A stretch of 64,000 nucleotides of DNA from Erwinia_E haradaeae_H. Lineage in GTDB: Bacteria; Pseudomonadota; Gammaproteobacteria; Enterobacterales; Enterobacteriaceae. The translations under genes and the position numbers were made by a program. The notes under the pieces are model-generated. The model ran no database searches, had not been told where the DNA came from, and saw only the letters and a list, made by a program, of their open reading frames with translations. Shown here in pieces: positions 11,044 to 20,331 of this stretch (its first letter is position 1; each line of letters starts with the position of its first letter). The stretch lies in contig NZ_LR217705.1 of NCBI RefSeq assembly GCF_900698885.1, positions 372,001 to 436,000 on the forward strand, given 5' to 3'.

Positions 11044-11365
11044 AAAGATATTTTGCTATATGTATAGCAAGTTCTTTTTTATAGTTACTAACTATTGAAT
11101 ATTAGGGCATATATCTTGCATAGATTACTTTTTTAAGAAAACAAATTAGCTGTTTATCTTGTTTGAGATGTTGTAGATATTAATAATAATTGTATTATAT
11201 ATCATGTAATGCATATTACATGTTACATGTAAGTACTTTCTTATGGATAAATTAATTCTATGTAATATAGTGGGATATATGCTTGATGTTGAGTATGTAA
11301 TTTATGTAAATATAATTTATGCACAAGTAGCAGTTTCTTCTGCATTTGATGAGAGAAAGAATATT
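11044..11365. other. short non-coding gap between convergent genes
   Basis: About 320 bp between the ends of pgi and the deacetylase gene. Nothing recognisable; no terminator-like GC hairpin. Confidence 0.65.
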
Positions 11366-12346
11366 TTATACTTTTAGATTCGTGTGATGTCTAAGAAGTT
11401 TTTTTTCATAATATTCTGATAATGTCATGCTCACTGTACGTATACGTAGATATTCAAATAATTGCTCTAAGTCGTAATATAACTCTTCGATCTCATTTTT
11501 GGTTTTGAATGTTGGACTTCCTCCTGGCATTAATTCAGAGGAATGCAGCATGAATTCGACATAATCCTTACCGCTAGCCAAAGTGTTTTGAATTAATTTT
11601 ATCATTTGTTTTATGTTTCCTCTTTTTGGTCGAAGCCAGTGCACTGATGGATAATGTCGTTTACTACATAGCTTATGTAAAACTTTTTGCACCTGATTGA
11701 TTAATAAACCATGTTTATATTGAGTGGTTATTGGGACTTCTAGAAATGTCGAGCAGCCTGGTTTTGACACATCTTGTTCATCAATAAAATAGGCCTGATC
11801 AAGAAAATTTTGATAATTAACACCACCAGAACATTTTGGATCCCCAATAGAAGATTCCCAATTGATTTTCGGGGTCACTGAGCAATCTACTTTATAACCT
11901 TGCTCAATTAATAACTGAGCATAAAATGTGTTAAATGCCCATCGACCTGCCCTATGAGAATGCATTTTGATTTGTAGTACATCTTCTAATAAGTGCGTCA
12001 AATAAATAATTTTTTCCTTAATTTGCTTCTTTGGATACTCGATTAAGTAAGGTTTATAACGTAAGTCATCCCCAGTCAAATTATATATTGGAGGACTATT
12101 ATAGGCGTGTAAATGAGCGCCTATTTCACCACTTTTATTAGCAATAATGTTTTTAGCAAATTCAATATATGCTGGATCAATAGTCATTTCATAATTAGTT
12201 AACCAAGTTGTTTTGAATTGATATGTCTCGCATAACTCTTGAAAACGTGGTAAAAAATAAGTATTTTTTGTTGTGATTTGATTGCAGTTATTCCAAAGAT
12301 CATCACCTTCAGTATCTATGGTGATGATAAATGCTGGTTTGTTCAT
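11366..12346 (-). CDS. NodB-like polysaccharide deacetylase, resembling WabN of LPS core synthesis
   Basis: A 326-residue carbohydrate esterase of the NodB-homology type. The metal and catalytic motifs are visible: TIDTEGDDLW with Asp11 and Glu13, GEIGAHLHAY with His78 and His80, HRAGRWAF at 131-138, and EFMLHSSELMPGGSP with His268. It has no signal peptide, which fits a cytoplasmic enzyme acting on a lipid-linked sugar rather than on the cell wall. From memory it resembles the deacetylase WabN, found in the LPS core clusters of Klebsiella and Serratia, where an N-acetylglucosamine of the core is deacetylated. That assignment is inference, and no waa genes are adjacent to support it. With hldE in the same window it suggests an LPS core is still made and tailored. 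Confidence 0.8.
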   Translation of the reverse strand: MNKPAFIITIDTEGDDLWNNCNQITTKNTYFLPRFQELCETYQFKTTWLTNYEMTIDPAYIEFAKNIIANKSGEIGAHLHAYNSPPIYNLTGDDLRYKPYLIEYPKKQIKEKIIYLTHLLEDVLQIKMHSHRAGRWAFNTFYAQLLIEQGYKVDCSVTPKINWESSIGDPKCSGGVNYQNFLDQAYFIDEQDVSKPGCSTFLEVPITTQYKHGLLINQVQKVLHKLCSKRHYPSVHWLRPKRGNIKQMIKLIQNTLASGKDYVEFMLHSSELMPGGSPTFKTKNEIEELYYDLEQLFEYLRIRTVSMTLSEYYEKKLLRHHTNLKV

Positions 12347-12691
12347 TTTTTTACTCTAAATAATTACGATTCTGATGATTAGTATTAGTGATGATGGTTA
12401 GATCACTGGAGATATTATAGATTCATATTTTCTCACATAGGGACGTTTGAGTCTATAGAATAATTTTTACTTGCTATCTAAGGTATATAATTTTCTGTTT
12501 GTATTTTGTATTATACTTTATTTATTGTCTGTTTATCTTGTACTTTGTTTAATTTAGACAGACATAGTGCAAGATTGAAAAGTATATCACTGTATATTAA
12601 ATATAATGATAGATATAGATATAAGCTGACGCAGATGTATAATAGTACAGTGAAGATATAATCTAAAGCTTTCTTAAGAACGGAAAACGTA
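12347..12691. other. non-coding gap between divergent genes
   Basis: About 345 bp between the deacetylase start and the ispA start. In E. coli xseB sits immediately before ispA; no xseB sequence is recognisable here, so it is either lost or moved. The reverse-strand open frame at 12511-12702 is AT-driven and overlaps the ispA start. Confidence 0.65.
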
Positions 12692-13591
12692 ATGAGCTTC
12701 AATATGTCACTAAATAGTCATTATAATCGTATAAATGTAGTGTTAAAAGACTACCTTTCTAAGTTGCCTTTAAAGAAAACCCCTTTAGTTAAAGCTATGG
12801 AATATAGTGTATTGCTAGGCGGAAAACGTTTACGACCTTTGTTAGTATACGCAACAGGTAACATGTTACATGTGCAAGATGCATCTCTTGATGCCTCAGC
12901 GGCAGCGATTGAATGCATGCATGCGTATTCTCTCATTCATGATGATTTACCTGCGATAGATAATGAGGTCCTACGTCGTGATCAAGCTACTTGCCATTCT
13001 AAGTTTGGAGAGGACATCGCTATCTTGGCTGGAGATGCTTTACAAACACTTGCTTTTTCTATATTGATTAACTCTCAAATGCCTGGAGTTATATTAGAAA
13101 ACCGTATTGCTATGCTCTCTGAATTAGCACATGCTAGTGGTGTAGCAGGGATGTGTGGTGGTCAGATTTTAGATTTAATTTCGGAGGGGCAGACTATTAC
13201 TATAGAGAATTTAGAGAATATCCATCAATGTAAGACAGGAGCATTAATACGATCAGCAGTTCGTTTAGGCGCATTAACGGCTGGGGATATTGGCATAGCC
13301 TTCATTCCAGATCTTGACCAATTTTCTGACGCAATTGGTTTAGCTTTTCAAGTTCAAGATGATATTCTAGATGTTGCTAAGGACAGTAAAAGTCTACAAA
13401 AAAGAACTATGTCTGAGAGTCGTTTTAGAAAAAGTACTTATCCTGAACTAATTGGATTAGATAATTCTCGAGCAAAGATAAGAGATCTATATAACAAATC
13501 TTTAAGTGTATTAGAAATTTTTTCTAAACAGAAATATAATACCGCTATGCTACAAGCTCTGGCAAGTTTTATCATTACACGTGATCAATAA
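12692..13591 (+). CDS. ispA: (2E,6E)-farnesyl diphosphate synthase
   Basis: Condenses isopentenyl diphosphate with dimethylallyl and geranyl diphosphate to give farnesyl diphosphate, the precursor of undecaprenyl phosphate and ubiquinone side chains. It is 299 residues, the same as E. coli IspA. The first aspartate-rich motif is in LIHDDLPAIDNEVLRRD and the second is QVQDDILD. LLGGKRLRPLLVYATG binds isopentenyl diphosphate. The Gly that follows the RR of the first motif in E. coli is Asp here. The start at 12692 has a GGA-containing site 7 nt upstream; Met5 at 12704 is the alternative. It precedes dxs as in E. coli, and both serve the same pathway. Confidence 0.97.
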   Translation: MSFNMSLNSHYNRINVVLKDYLSKLPLKKTPLVKAMEYSVLLGGKRLRPLLVYATGNMLHVQDASLDASAAAIECMHAYSLIHDDLPAIDNEVLRRDQATCHSKFGEDIAILAGDALQTLAFSILINSQMPGVILENRIAMLSELAHASGVAGMCGGQILDLISEGQTITIENLENIHQCKTGALIRSAVRLGALTAGDIGIAFIPDLDQFSDAIGLAFQVQDDILDVAKDSKSLQKRTMSESRFRKSTYPELIGLDNSRAKIRDLYNKSLSVLEIFSKQKYNTAMLQALASFIITRDQ

Positions 13592-13608
13592 TATTACATG
13601 AGATGCTA

Positions 13609-15474
13609 ATGAGTTTTGAATTTAAAAAGTATCCTACTCTTGCCTGGGTGCGCACAGTACAAGAATTGCGTTTGCAGCCAAAAGAGAACCTGCCATTGCT
13701 TTGCAGTGAACTAAGACAGTACTTACTTTCGAGTGTTAGTTGTTCTAGTGGTCATTTAGCTTCTGGTTTAGGTGTGGTTGAGCTCACTGTGGCATTGCAT
13801 TATGTCTATAACACACCATTTGATCATTTAGTGTGGGATGTTGGTCACCAGGCATACCCACATAAAATCTTAACAGGCCGCCGTGATAAGATAGGTACTA
13901 TTCGCCAGAAAAATGGTCTGCATCCATTTCCATGGCGCGAAGAAAGTGAATTTGATGTTTTGAGTGTTGGTCATTCATCTACCTCAATTAGTGCTGGCTT
14001 AGGGATGGCTGTTGCAGCTGAAAAAGAGGATAAAGGTCGTCAAACGGTTTGTGTAATTGGTGATGGAGCGATCACTGCTGGTATGGCATTTGAAGCAATG
14101 AACCATGCTGGAGATATCAAGGCTAATTTATTAGTTGTTCTTAATGATAATGAAATGTCAATTTCTGAAAATGTAGGAGCATTAAATAATCGTCTTAATC
14201 AAATTTTACCCACGAAAACTTATTCCCGTATTTGTGCAACTAGTAAAGACATCCTTAATGGGTTGTTATCTTTAAAAGAGGTCTTCAAGAGAATTGATAA
14301 AAGTTGTAAAGCTATTCCTGGTTCGGGTACATTATTTGAGGAATTTGGATTTCATTATATTGGTCCGGTAGATGGACATGATGTTCGAGAGTTAATTCTT
14401 ATGTTACGCAATATACGTACATTAGATGGCCCTCAGTTTTTACATGTGATTACAAAAAAAGGAAAAGGTTATGCGCCGGCAGAAGAAGATCCTATCAGTT
14501 GGCATGCTGTTCCTAGGTTTGATCTCGACATAGGTTTATTACCTCGAAATACTGAAAAATTACCCAGTTACTCGGAAATTTTTGGTCAATGGCTCAGTGA
14601 GATTGCAGAAACTGATGATAAGCTCATGGCAGTGACACCAGCCATGCGTGAGGGTTCTGGCATGTTGAACTTCTCACGTGAGTATCCCAAGCAATATTTT
14701 GATGTTGCCATTGCTGAGCAACATGCAGTGACTTTTGCTGCTGGATTGGCAATTGGTGGTTATCGTCCTGTAGTTGCAATTTACTCTACTTTTTTACAAA
14801 GAGCTTATGATCAGGTTATTCATGATGTTGCGTTGCAAAAATTATCAGTATTGTTTGCGATTGATCGCGGAGGAGTAGTGGGTGCTGATGGACACACTCA
14901 TCAAGGAGCATTTGATATCTCTTTTTTACGTTGCATTCCTAACATGATTATTATGACACCTAGCGATGAGAACGAATGTCGTCAGATGTTATATACTGGA
15001 TACCATCATCAAGGAGGGCCTAGTGCTGTGCGTTATCCACGAGGTTATGGAATTGGGGCGCCTATCAAACCGCTATCAATTCTCCCCCTCGGGAGAGGTG
15101 TAATAAAACGAAAAGGGGAGAAATTAGCGATCTTAAATTTTGGAACGCTTCTTCAGCAAGCGGCAATGGTAGCAGAAAAAATTAATAGTACACTAATTGA
15201 TATGCGTTTTGTAAAGCCTTTAGATGAGTCTTTAGTATTGGGTTTATTAGAGAATCATCAATCAGTAGTTACTATTGAAGAGGGTGCGATTAAAGGTGGT
15301 GCTGGTAGTGGAATTAATGAACTTTTTATGGCTAAACGCAAATTAGTTCCAGTTTTAAATATTGGTTTTCCGGATGAGTTTATTCCTCAAGGAACTCAAG
15401 ATGAAATTCGTATTGATTATCAGTTGGATTGGGTGGGCATTCAGAAACAAATAGAAGATTGGTTAGCACAATAA
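13609..15474 (+). CDS. dxs: 1-deoxy-D-xylulose-5-phosphate synthase
   Basis: Thiamine-diphosphate enzyme that joins pyruvate and glyceraldehyde-3-phosphate, the first step of the MEP isoprenoid pathway. Diagnostic blocks are WDVGHQAYPHKILTGRR, the cofactor motif VIGDGAITAGMAFEAMNHAG, LNDNEMSISENVGALN, the catalytic Glu region DVAIAEQHAVTFAAGLA, and TPSDENECRQMLYTGY. I choose the ATG at 13609, giving MSFEFKKYPTLAW, because it matches the E. coli start MSFDIAKYPTLA; an ATG two codons upstream (13603) is the alternative. The result is 621 residues against 620 in E. coli. It follows ispA by 17 nt and is probably cotranscribed with it. Confidence 0.97.
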   Translation: MSFEFKKYPTLAWVRTVQELRLQPKENLPLLCSELRQYLLSSVSCSSGHLASGLGVVELTVALHYVYNTPFDHLVWDVGHQAYPHKILTGRRDKIGTIRQKNGLHPFPWREESEFDVLSVGHSSTSISAGLGMAVAAEKEDKGRQTVCVIGDGAITAGMAFEAMNHAGDIKANLLVVLNDNEMSISENVGALNNRLNQILPTKTYSRICATSKDILNGLLSLKEVFKRIDKSCKAIPGSGTLFEEFGFHYIGPVDGHDVRELILMLRNIRTLDGPQFLHVITKKGKGYAPAEEDPISWHAVPRFDLDIGLLPRNTEKLPSYSEIFGQWLSEIAETDDKLMAVTPAMREGSGMLNFSREYPKQYFDVAIAEQHAVTFAAGLAIGGYRPVVAIYSTFLQRAYDQVIHDVALQKLSVLFAIDRGGVVGADGHTHQGAFDISFLRCIPNMIIMTPSDENECRQMLYTGYHHQGGPSAVRYPRGYGIGAPIKPLSILPLGRGVIKRKGEKLAILNFGTLLQQAAMVAEKINSTLIDMRFVKPLDESLVLGLLENHQSVVTIEEGAIKGGAGSGINELFMAKRKLVPVLNIGFPDEFIPQGTQDEIRIDYQLDWVGIQKQIEDWLAQ

Positions 15475-16211
15475 AGCACTATTTTGATTAAATTAAAATT
15501 TTATATAAAGCATATTACTGACTATAATAGTCAATATGCATAACAATAGATTTAACAAGAAGGATGAATAGGAGGATGGCATGTTAAGTGAATTTTTCTC
15601 CACTTATTTTAAAACTCTTAAGGTATAGCACAATAAGACCTAGTATTGAGTATATTAATAGTTATTAGAGAGAAGTATTTTGTTTAGTTAACATGCTTTT
15701 ACTTGATAAATACAATGGTTAAATATATCTAAAATATTTTAAAAATATTACTTATTGGAGTATGTCCATTACAGATGTAATCTAGATGGTGATAGTATAG
15801 CAAGAAATAAAAATATATTGTATGGGATATTAATATTATCTGTAGTATCAATGAATAATTTTTTTCTGAATTAATATTAAGAATAATAATTAATGCTCGG
15901 CATTGAGAGAAGGTTGCATGTTATATTATAATAAACAGGAATGATTCGTATATGAATTATAAAAAGTTTTTGTATAATATAGTAATATGATTAAGCGATA
16001 TAATTATTTTAATGGTGAGATTAGATATTTGCATGGTATGTGATTTTAAATCATTAATATATACTCATATTATGTATTCGCTTTAAAAATACTTTTATCT
16101 AAAGGGTGTATTTTATAAAATGTTAATGTTATCTATAGTACTGATTGTTCTTTCTGATAGAACTAAGTATATAAGATAATCTATCCTTAAGAGATTTTTA
16201 GGTAAATAACG
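15475..16211. other. non-coding gap, dxs to ubiK, with an orphan Shine-Dalgarno and micro-ORF
   Basis: About 740 bp with no recognised gene. A consensus ribosome binding site (AGGAGG, 15570-15575) stands 5 nt before an ATG at 15581 that opens only 15 codons (MLSEFFSTYFKTLKV, stop at 15626-15628). This may be the surviving start of a decayed gene. The N-terminus faintly recalls RibB (LLSEFGTPFERV in relatives), which neighbours ubiK in E. coli, but the similarity is too short to call and no FMN riboswitch is seen. Confidence 0.5.
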
Positions 16212-16457
16212 ATGATTGATTTAAAAAAAATTGAAAGTTTAGCCCGTCAGGTTCATAGTGCAATGCCAATAAGTGTAAGAGATGTTGGATACGATATGGA
16301 AAAGAAAATTCGGCAGATTCTTCAGTCACAATTAATGCAACTGGATTTAGTTAGTCGAGCAGAGTTTGATGTTCAAGTTCAAGCTTTATTGCGTATGAGA
16401 GAAAAACTCTCTGCTCTAGAACAGCGTTTAGTAATACTGGAGAAACAGTTATCATAA
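16212..16457 (+). CDS. ubiK: ubiquinone biosynthesis accessory factor UbiK (YqiC)
   Basis: Small coiled-coil protein of the BMFP family that, in E. coli, binds UbiJ and helps the aerobic ubiquinone-synthesis complex. The 81 residues match the conserved part of YqiC: MIDLKKIESLARQVHSAMP, then EKKIRQILQSQLMQLDLVSRAEFDVQ and a C-terminal heptad-like helix REKLSALEQRLVILEKQL. It is shorter than the E. coli protein (about 96-99 residues), lacking the non-conserved tail. It stands alone between two gaps. Retention together with ubiX points to active ubiquinone synthesis. Confidence 0.92.
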   Translation: MIDLKKIESLARQVHSAMPISVRDVGYDMEKKIRQILQSQLMQLDLVSRAEFDVQVQALLRMREKLSALEQRLVILEKQLS

Positions 16458-16963
16458 TACCACTCAAGTTTTATAATAACTGTTTTAATGTTTTGTTATC
16501 TTTAGTTCTATCAGGTAGAAAAATATATTGCATGGAAAGTGCATCTTATTATATGAAAAAAATTATTAAAGATGCATAGTTTGAATAAATGATGTATAGA
16601 TAAATTTTTTCTTACTATGATATAAGTTAAAATAACGATATTGTTATGATTGCTTTTAATGGTTTGGATTAACAAAGATATCTAATGCTAAAATCTTACC
16701 TTATTTTATATTATTTGTGAATAAAGAAGAGGTGATATGACGTAATAAAATGCTTCTAAAGGTTATCATGAAAAGCTAATTTAAAAATTAATGGTGGTTA
16801 TTTATAGCTAATATTGTAGATATTCTTTTTAATATTATATTTTAAACATGTTACTATTAAGTAACATGTTGTCATATTTTATTATATTTGCAGCGTAAAA
16901 GGTATAATTTTAAGATAAAAATATTAATATATTATTAATTAAAAATAATAACGGAAGCGTGTG
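16458..16963. other. non-coding gap upstream of cvpA
   Basis: About 500 bp without a recognisable gene. E. coli has dedD and folC before cvpA; neither is visible. The only structured element is the perfect inverted repeat at 16845-16870, listed separately. A good ribosome binding site (GGAAG, 16953-16957) closes the stretch. Confidence 0.65.
16845..16870. repeat. perfect inverted repeat, 10-bp stem and 6-nt loop
   Basis: AACATGTTAC (16845-16854) pairs exactly with GTAACATGTT (16861-16870) around the loop TATTAA. It lies about 93 bp before cvpA-purF. There is no strict T-run after it, so an intrinsic terminator is doubtful. An operator or a relic terminator are both possible; function is unknown. 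Confidence 0.8.
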
Positions 16964-17455
16964 ATGATCTGGATAGATTATACTATATTAGCGATTATTT
17001 CTTGCTCAGCTTTTGTAAGTTTGAAGCGTGGTTTAATTAAAGAAATATTATCTCTCGTCATTTGGGGTCTTGCATTATTTATCACCTATTATTATTACAA
17101 TTTTTTGTCAAATTGGCTAATGATGGTGGGATTACATAATACCTTAGTTTGCAATGGAATTGCTATAACATCTTTATTTGTTGGGGTATTAACACTAGGA
17201 GCTGTTGCAAGTTCTATGATGGGGCATCTAGTATTAAAAACTGGATTCTCAGGAACAGATCAGGTCCTTGGGATTGGCTTTGGGGGATTACGGGGTATAA
17301 TAATTGCTTCATTAATGCTTTTTTTCTTAGACACATTTACTGATTTTAATACAGTTCTAGATTTGGAAAAATCTCAACTTGCTCCGAAGTTTATATGTCT
17401 AATGCATTGGATTTTAAGTTATTTAAAAGGCACATCAATTTTTATGCCACGGTAA
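16964..17455 (+). CDS. cvpA: CvpA family inner-membrane protein
   Basis: Integral membrane protein of about 163 residues with four hydrophobic segments, needed in E. coli for colicin V production and linked to envelope stress and bile resistance. It aligns along its length with E. coli CvpA: MIWIDYTILAIISCSAFVSL at the start, LIKEILSLVIWGLALFITYY, VLKTGFSGTDQVLGIGFGGL, and a final SFLPR-like end (SIFMPR). I choose the ATG at 16964, which matches the E. coli start and sits 6 nt after GGAAG; a GTG one codon upstream is in frame. It precedes purF by 35 bp, the ancestral operon order. Confidence 0.95.
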   Translation: MIWIDYTILAIISCSAFVSLKRGLIKEILSLVIWGLALFITYYYYNFLSNWLMMVGLHNTLVCNGIAITSLFVGVLTLGAVASSMMGHLVLKTGFSGTDQVLGIGFGGLRGIIIASLMLFFLDTFTDFNTVLDLEKSQLAPKFICLMHWILSYLKGTSIFMPR

Positions 17456-17490
17456 GCGTGTTATTGTTTAGCTTATGAGGAATGATTAAT

Positions 17491-19008
17491 ATGTGCGGTA
17501 TTGTTGGGATTGCAGGTTTTATGCCAGTAAACCAATCTATTTATGATGCATTAACAGTGTTACAACATCGCGGACAAGATGCTGCTGGTATCGTGACTCT
17601 TGATCACTTAAATTGTTTTCATATGAGAAAAGCAAATGGATTAGTAAGTGCTGTATTTAATGTTCGTCATATGCGACGAATGCAAGGCAATATGGGTATC
17701 GGGCACGTCCGTTACCCTACAGCTGGTAGCTGTAGTGCTTCTGAGGCGCAGCCTTTTTACGTGAATTCTCCCTATGGTATTACTCTTGCGCATAATGGAA
17801 ATATTACAAATGCGCATATTTTGCGTAAAGAGCTGTTTGAAGATAGCCATCGTCATGTAAACACTACGTCAGATTCAGAAATTTTACTTAATATTTTTGC
17901 GCAAGAAATAAATCGTTTTGAAGCGCACAGGCTTTCTTCGGAAAATATTTTTTCAGCCGTTTCTGAACTGCATCAGAAGGTTCGTGGTGCTTATGCATGT
18001 GTAGCGATGATTATCGGTCATGGGTTAGTTGCATTTCGTGATCCTAATGGAATTCGCCTATTGGTCATTGGCGAACGTCAAAGAGCTGATGGTCGTATTG
18101 AACATATAATAGCTTCTGAAAGCGTTGCGTTAGATATGCTTGGTTTTAAAATTTTACGCGACGTAGCACCTGGAGAAGCAGTGTACATTACCGTCAGCGG
18201 TCAATTATTTAGTCAGCAGTGTTCCGAGAATCCACAGTGCAATCCGTGTCTATTTGAGTATGTCTATTTTGCGCGCCCAGATTCATTTCTTGATAAGATT
18301 TCTGTATATAGCGCCAGAGTGCGCATGGGAACTAAACTTGGTCTTAAAATTGCTAGAGAATGGAAAGATCATACTATTGATGTAGTGATCCCAATTCCTG
18401 AAACATCTTGTGATATAGCATTAGAGATGGCGCGCATTCTTAACAAGCCATATAGACAAGGATTTGTAAAAAATCGTTATGTAGGTCGCACCTTTATTAT
18501 GCCAGGACAGCATTTGCGCCGTGGTGCTGTAAGACGTAAATTAAATGCTAATCGTGCTGAATTCTTCGGTAAAAATGTATTGTTAGTGGATGATTCTATC
18601 GTTCGTGGAACTACTTCAGAGCAAATCATTGAAATGGCGCGTGAAGCGGGGGCAAATCAGGTTTACTTGGCTTCAGCTGCCCCGGAAATTCGTTTTCCAA
18701 ATGTTTATGGTATTGATATACCAAATGCTAAAGAACTCATTGCTCACGGAAGAAATATAGAAGAAATTCGTCAGTTAATCGGTGCTGATGCATTGATTTT
18801 TCAAGACCTAAAAGATTTAATCGAAGCTGTTCGAGAAGGTAATCTTGAAATTAAACGATTTGAGTGCTCTGTATTTGATGGTATTTACATTACTCAAGAT
18901 ATTGATAAGGAGTATCTTGAGTATCTACAAGTACTACGTAATGATGATGCCAAAACATTACAGCGTCAAAATGATATGGAAAGTTTGGAAATATATAATG
19001 AAACATAA
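17491..19008 (+). CDS. purF: amidophosphoribosyltransferase
   Basis: First committed enzyme of purine synthesis; it transfers ammonia from glutamine to PRPP. The glutaminase half begins with MCGIVGIAGF, where Cys2 is the nucleophile exposed by Met removal, and contains LQHRGQDAAGI and GHVRYPTAGSCSASEAQPF. The phosphoribosyltransferase half has the PRPP loop VLLVDDSIVRGTTSEQI. The start at 17491 is set by the need for an N-terminal Cys and by GAGG 10 nt upstream; an in-frame ATG at 17482 would bury that Cys. At 505 residues it equals E. coli PurF. In DPNGIRLLVIG a Leu replaces the usual Pro. It follows cvpA, as in E. coli. Confidence 0.98.
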   Translation: MCGIVGIAGFMPVNQSIYDALTVLQHRGQDAAGIVTLDHLNCFHMRKANGLVSAVFNVRHMRRMQGNMGIGHVRYPTAGSCSASEAQPFYVNSPYGITLAHNGNITNAHILRKELFEDSHRHVNTTSDSEILLNIFAQEINRFEAHRLSSENIFSAVSELHQKVRGAYACVAMIIGHGLVAFRDPNGIRLLVIGERQRADGRIEHIIASESVALDMLGFKILRDVAPGEAVYITVSGQLFSQQCSENPQCNPCLFEYVYFARPDSFLDKISVYSARVRMGTKLGLKIAREWKDHTIDVVIPIPETSCDIALEMARILNKPYRQGFVKNRYVGRTFIMPGQHLRRGAVRRKLNANRAEFFGKNVLLVDDSIVRGTTSEQIIEMAREAGANQVYLASAAPEIRFPNVYGIDIPNAKELIAHGRNIEEIRQLIGADALIFQDLKDLIEAVREGNLEIKRFECSVFDGIYITQDIDKEYLEYLQVLRNDDAKTLQRQNDMESLEIYNET

Positions 19009-19767
19009 AATAGAGTCATGATAACTATAGTATAGCAGTGCTATATATGATTATATTTTTACAGTTAATAACGGAGAATTGGTTAATTTTTACGGAAATT
19101 CTATTTTGTTTACAATGAACATTGTAGATAATAAAATTATTATTTTAATCTTTTTTGTCACAGATCTACTTGATAGATCTAATCTTGATTATTAGATTAT
19201 TAGATAAAATTTGATTTTTTTATCCGTGATTAATCTAATATTACAGTCTTATTGTATAAGTATAGTATTAATATAATATATTCTATATATAACATAATGA
19301 ATATTTATAATAACTATTTATTAAATATGAATCTTTTATGTGTCATTAAACTTAAATATTACCTGAAATAAATATATATTTTTTCTAAAATTTTTTTATT
19401 TTAGTTTTTGTTTACATTATCAACCTAAAATTAGTTTTTATAAAAATGGATAAAAATAGATAAAAATAGTCTGATTGTCAGAATAGTATTTATAACGTAG
19501 GTTTTTGACTATTTAGTTTTTACAAGAAATCATTCATTGATCTATAAATAGATCAACTCTTTAGAAAAAATGCTCTAACAAGTATTTTGAAATAAAAATT
19601 ATTTAATTCAAGTATGGCAGTTTTTAAGAACTCGTACTCCTTTTAAAAGCTATATCAAGATTAATAAAGCATTCATTTGGCAGACTTAATATATACGGGT
19701 TGATTAATAAGACATTATTGTATCTGATGCCTTATGTTATTAGTCATGTTGTATAGGAGAATACGAT
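19009..19767. other. non-coding gap separating purF from ubiX
   Basis: About 760 bp where E. coli has only a short spacer. No gene remnant is recognised. A perfect 10-bp tandem duplication (GATAAAAATA at 19449-19458 and 19459-19468) shows local growth by duplication. A clear ribosome binding site for ubiX (GGAGA) ends the stretch. Confidence 0.65.
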
Positions 19768-20331
19768 ATGAAAAGACTCATTCTTGGAATTTCTGGTGCC
19801 AGTGGAGTAATTTATGGTGTACGAGCTTTACAAGTTTTACAGAAGGTTGATGATATTGAAACACATATTATAATAACTGAATCAGCATCTAAAACTCTCC
19901 TTCTAGAGAGTGATTACTCAGTACAGGATATATATGAAATGGCTGATGTAGTGCATGATGTCAGTGATATCGCGGCTAGCATTTCTTCTGGTTCTTTTAA
20001 AACGATTGGCATGGTAGTTTTACCATGCTCCATAAAAACTTTATCTGGTATTGTTTATAGCTCGCAGGATGGATTGTTGATCCGTGCGGCCGATGTGGTA
20101 TTAAAAGAAAAGCGTCGATTGGTTTTAGGTGTTCGGGAAACCCCCTTACATCTTGGGCATCTACGTATGATGACTGCGGCAGCTGAAATGGGAGCGATTA
20201 TTATGCCCCCAGTAGCAGCATTTTATCATCGCCCTAATAATTTAATGCATGTTATTAACCAAACGGTAAACCGTATATTAGATCAGTTTGATATTCAATT
20301 AGAAAATGATCTTTTTATGCGCTGGAATTAG
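19768..20331 (+). CDS. ubiX: flavin prenyltransferase UbiX
   Basis: Makes prenylated FMN from FMN and dimethylallyl phosphate; prenyl-FMN is the cofactor of the UbiD decarboxylase in ubiquinone synthesis. At 187 residues (E. coli 189) it aligns throughout: MKRLILGISGASGVIYGVRALQ with the flavin-binding GASG, AASISSGSF, VLPCSIKTLSGI, ETPLHLGHLRMM, and MPPVAAFYHRP. The ATG follows a good GGAGA site. It comes after cvpA-purF as in E. coli, but with a much longer spacer. Whether ubiD survives cannot be seen here. Confidence 0.97.
   Translation: MKRLILGISGASGVIYGVRALQVLQKVDDIETHIIITESASKTLLLESDYSVQDIYEMADVVHDVSDIAASISSGSFKTIGMVVLPCSIKTLSGIVYSSQDGLLIRAADVVLKEKRRLVLGVRETPLHLGHLRMMTAAAEMGAIIMPPVAAFYHRPNNLMHVINQTVNRILDQFDIQLENDLFMRWN

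Noticed and set aside
12511..12702. 63-codon reverse-strand open frame upstream of ispA
   Set aside because: Its start overlaps ispA on the other strand and the hydrophobic sequence is what AT-rich antisense DNA gives.
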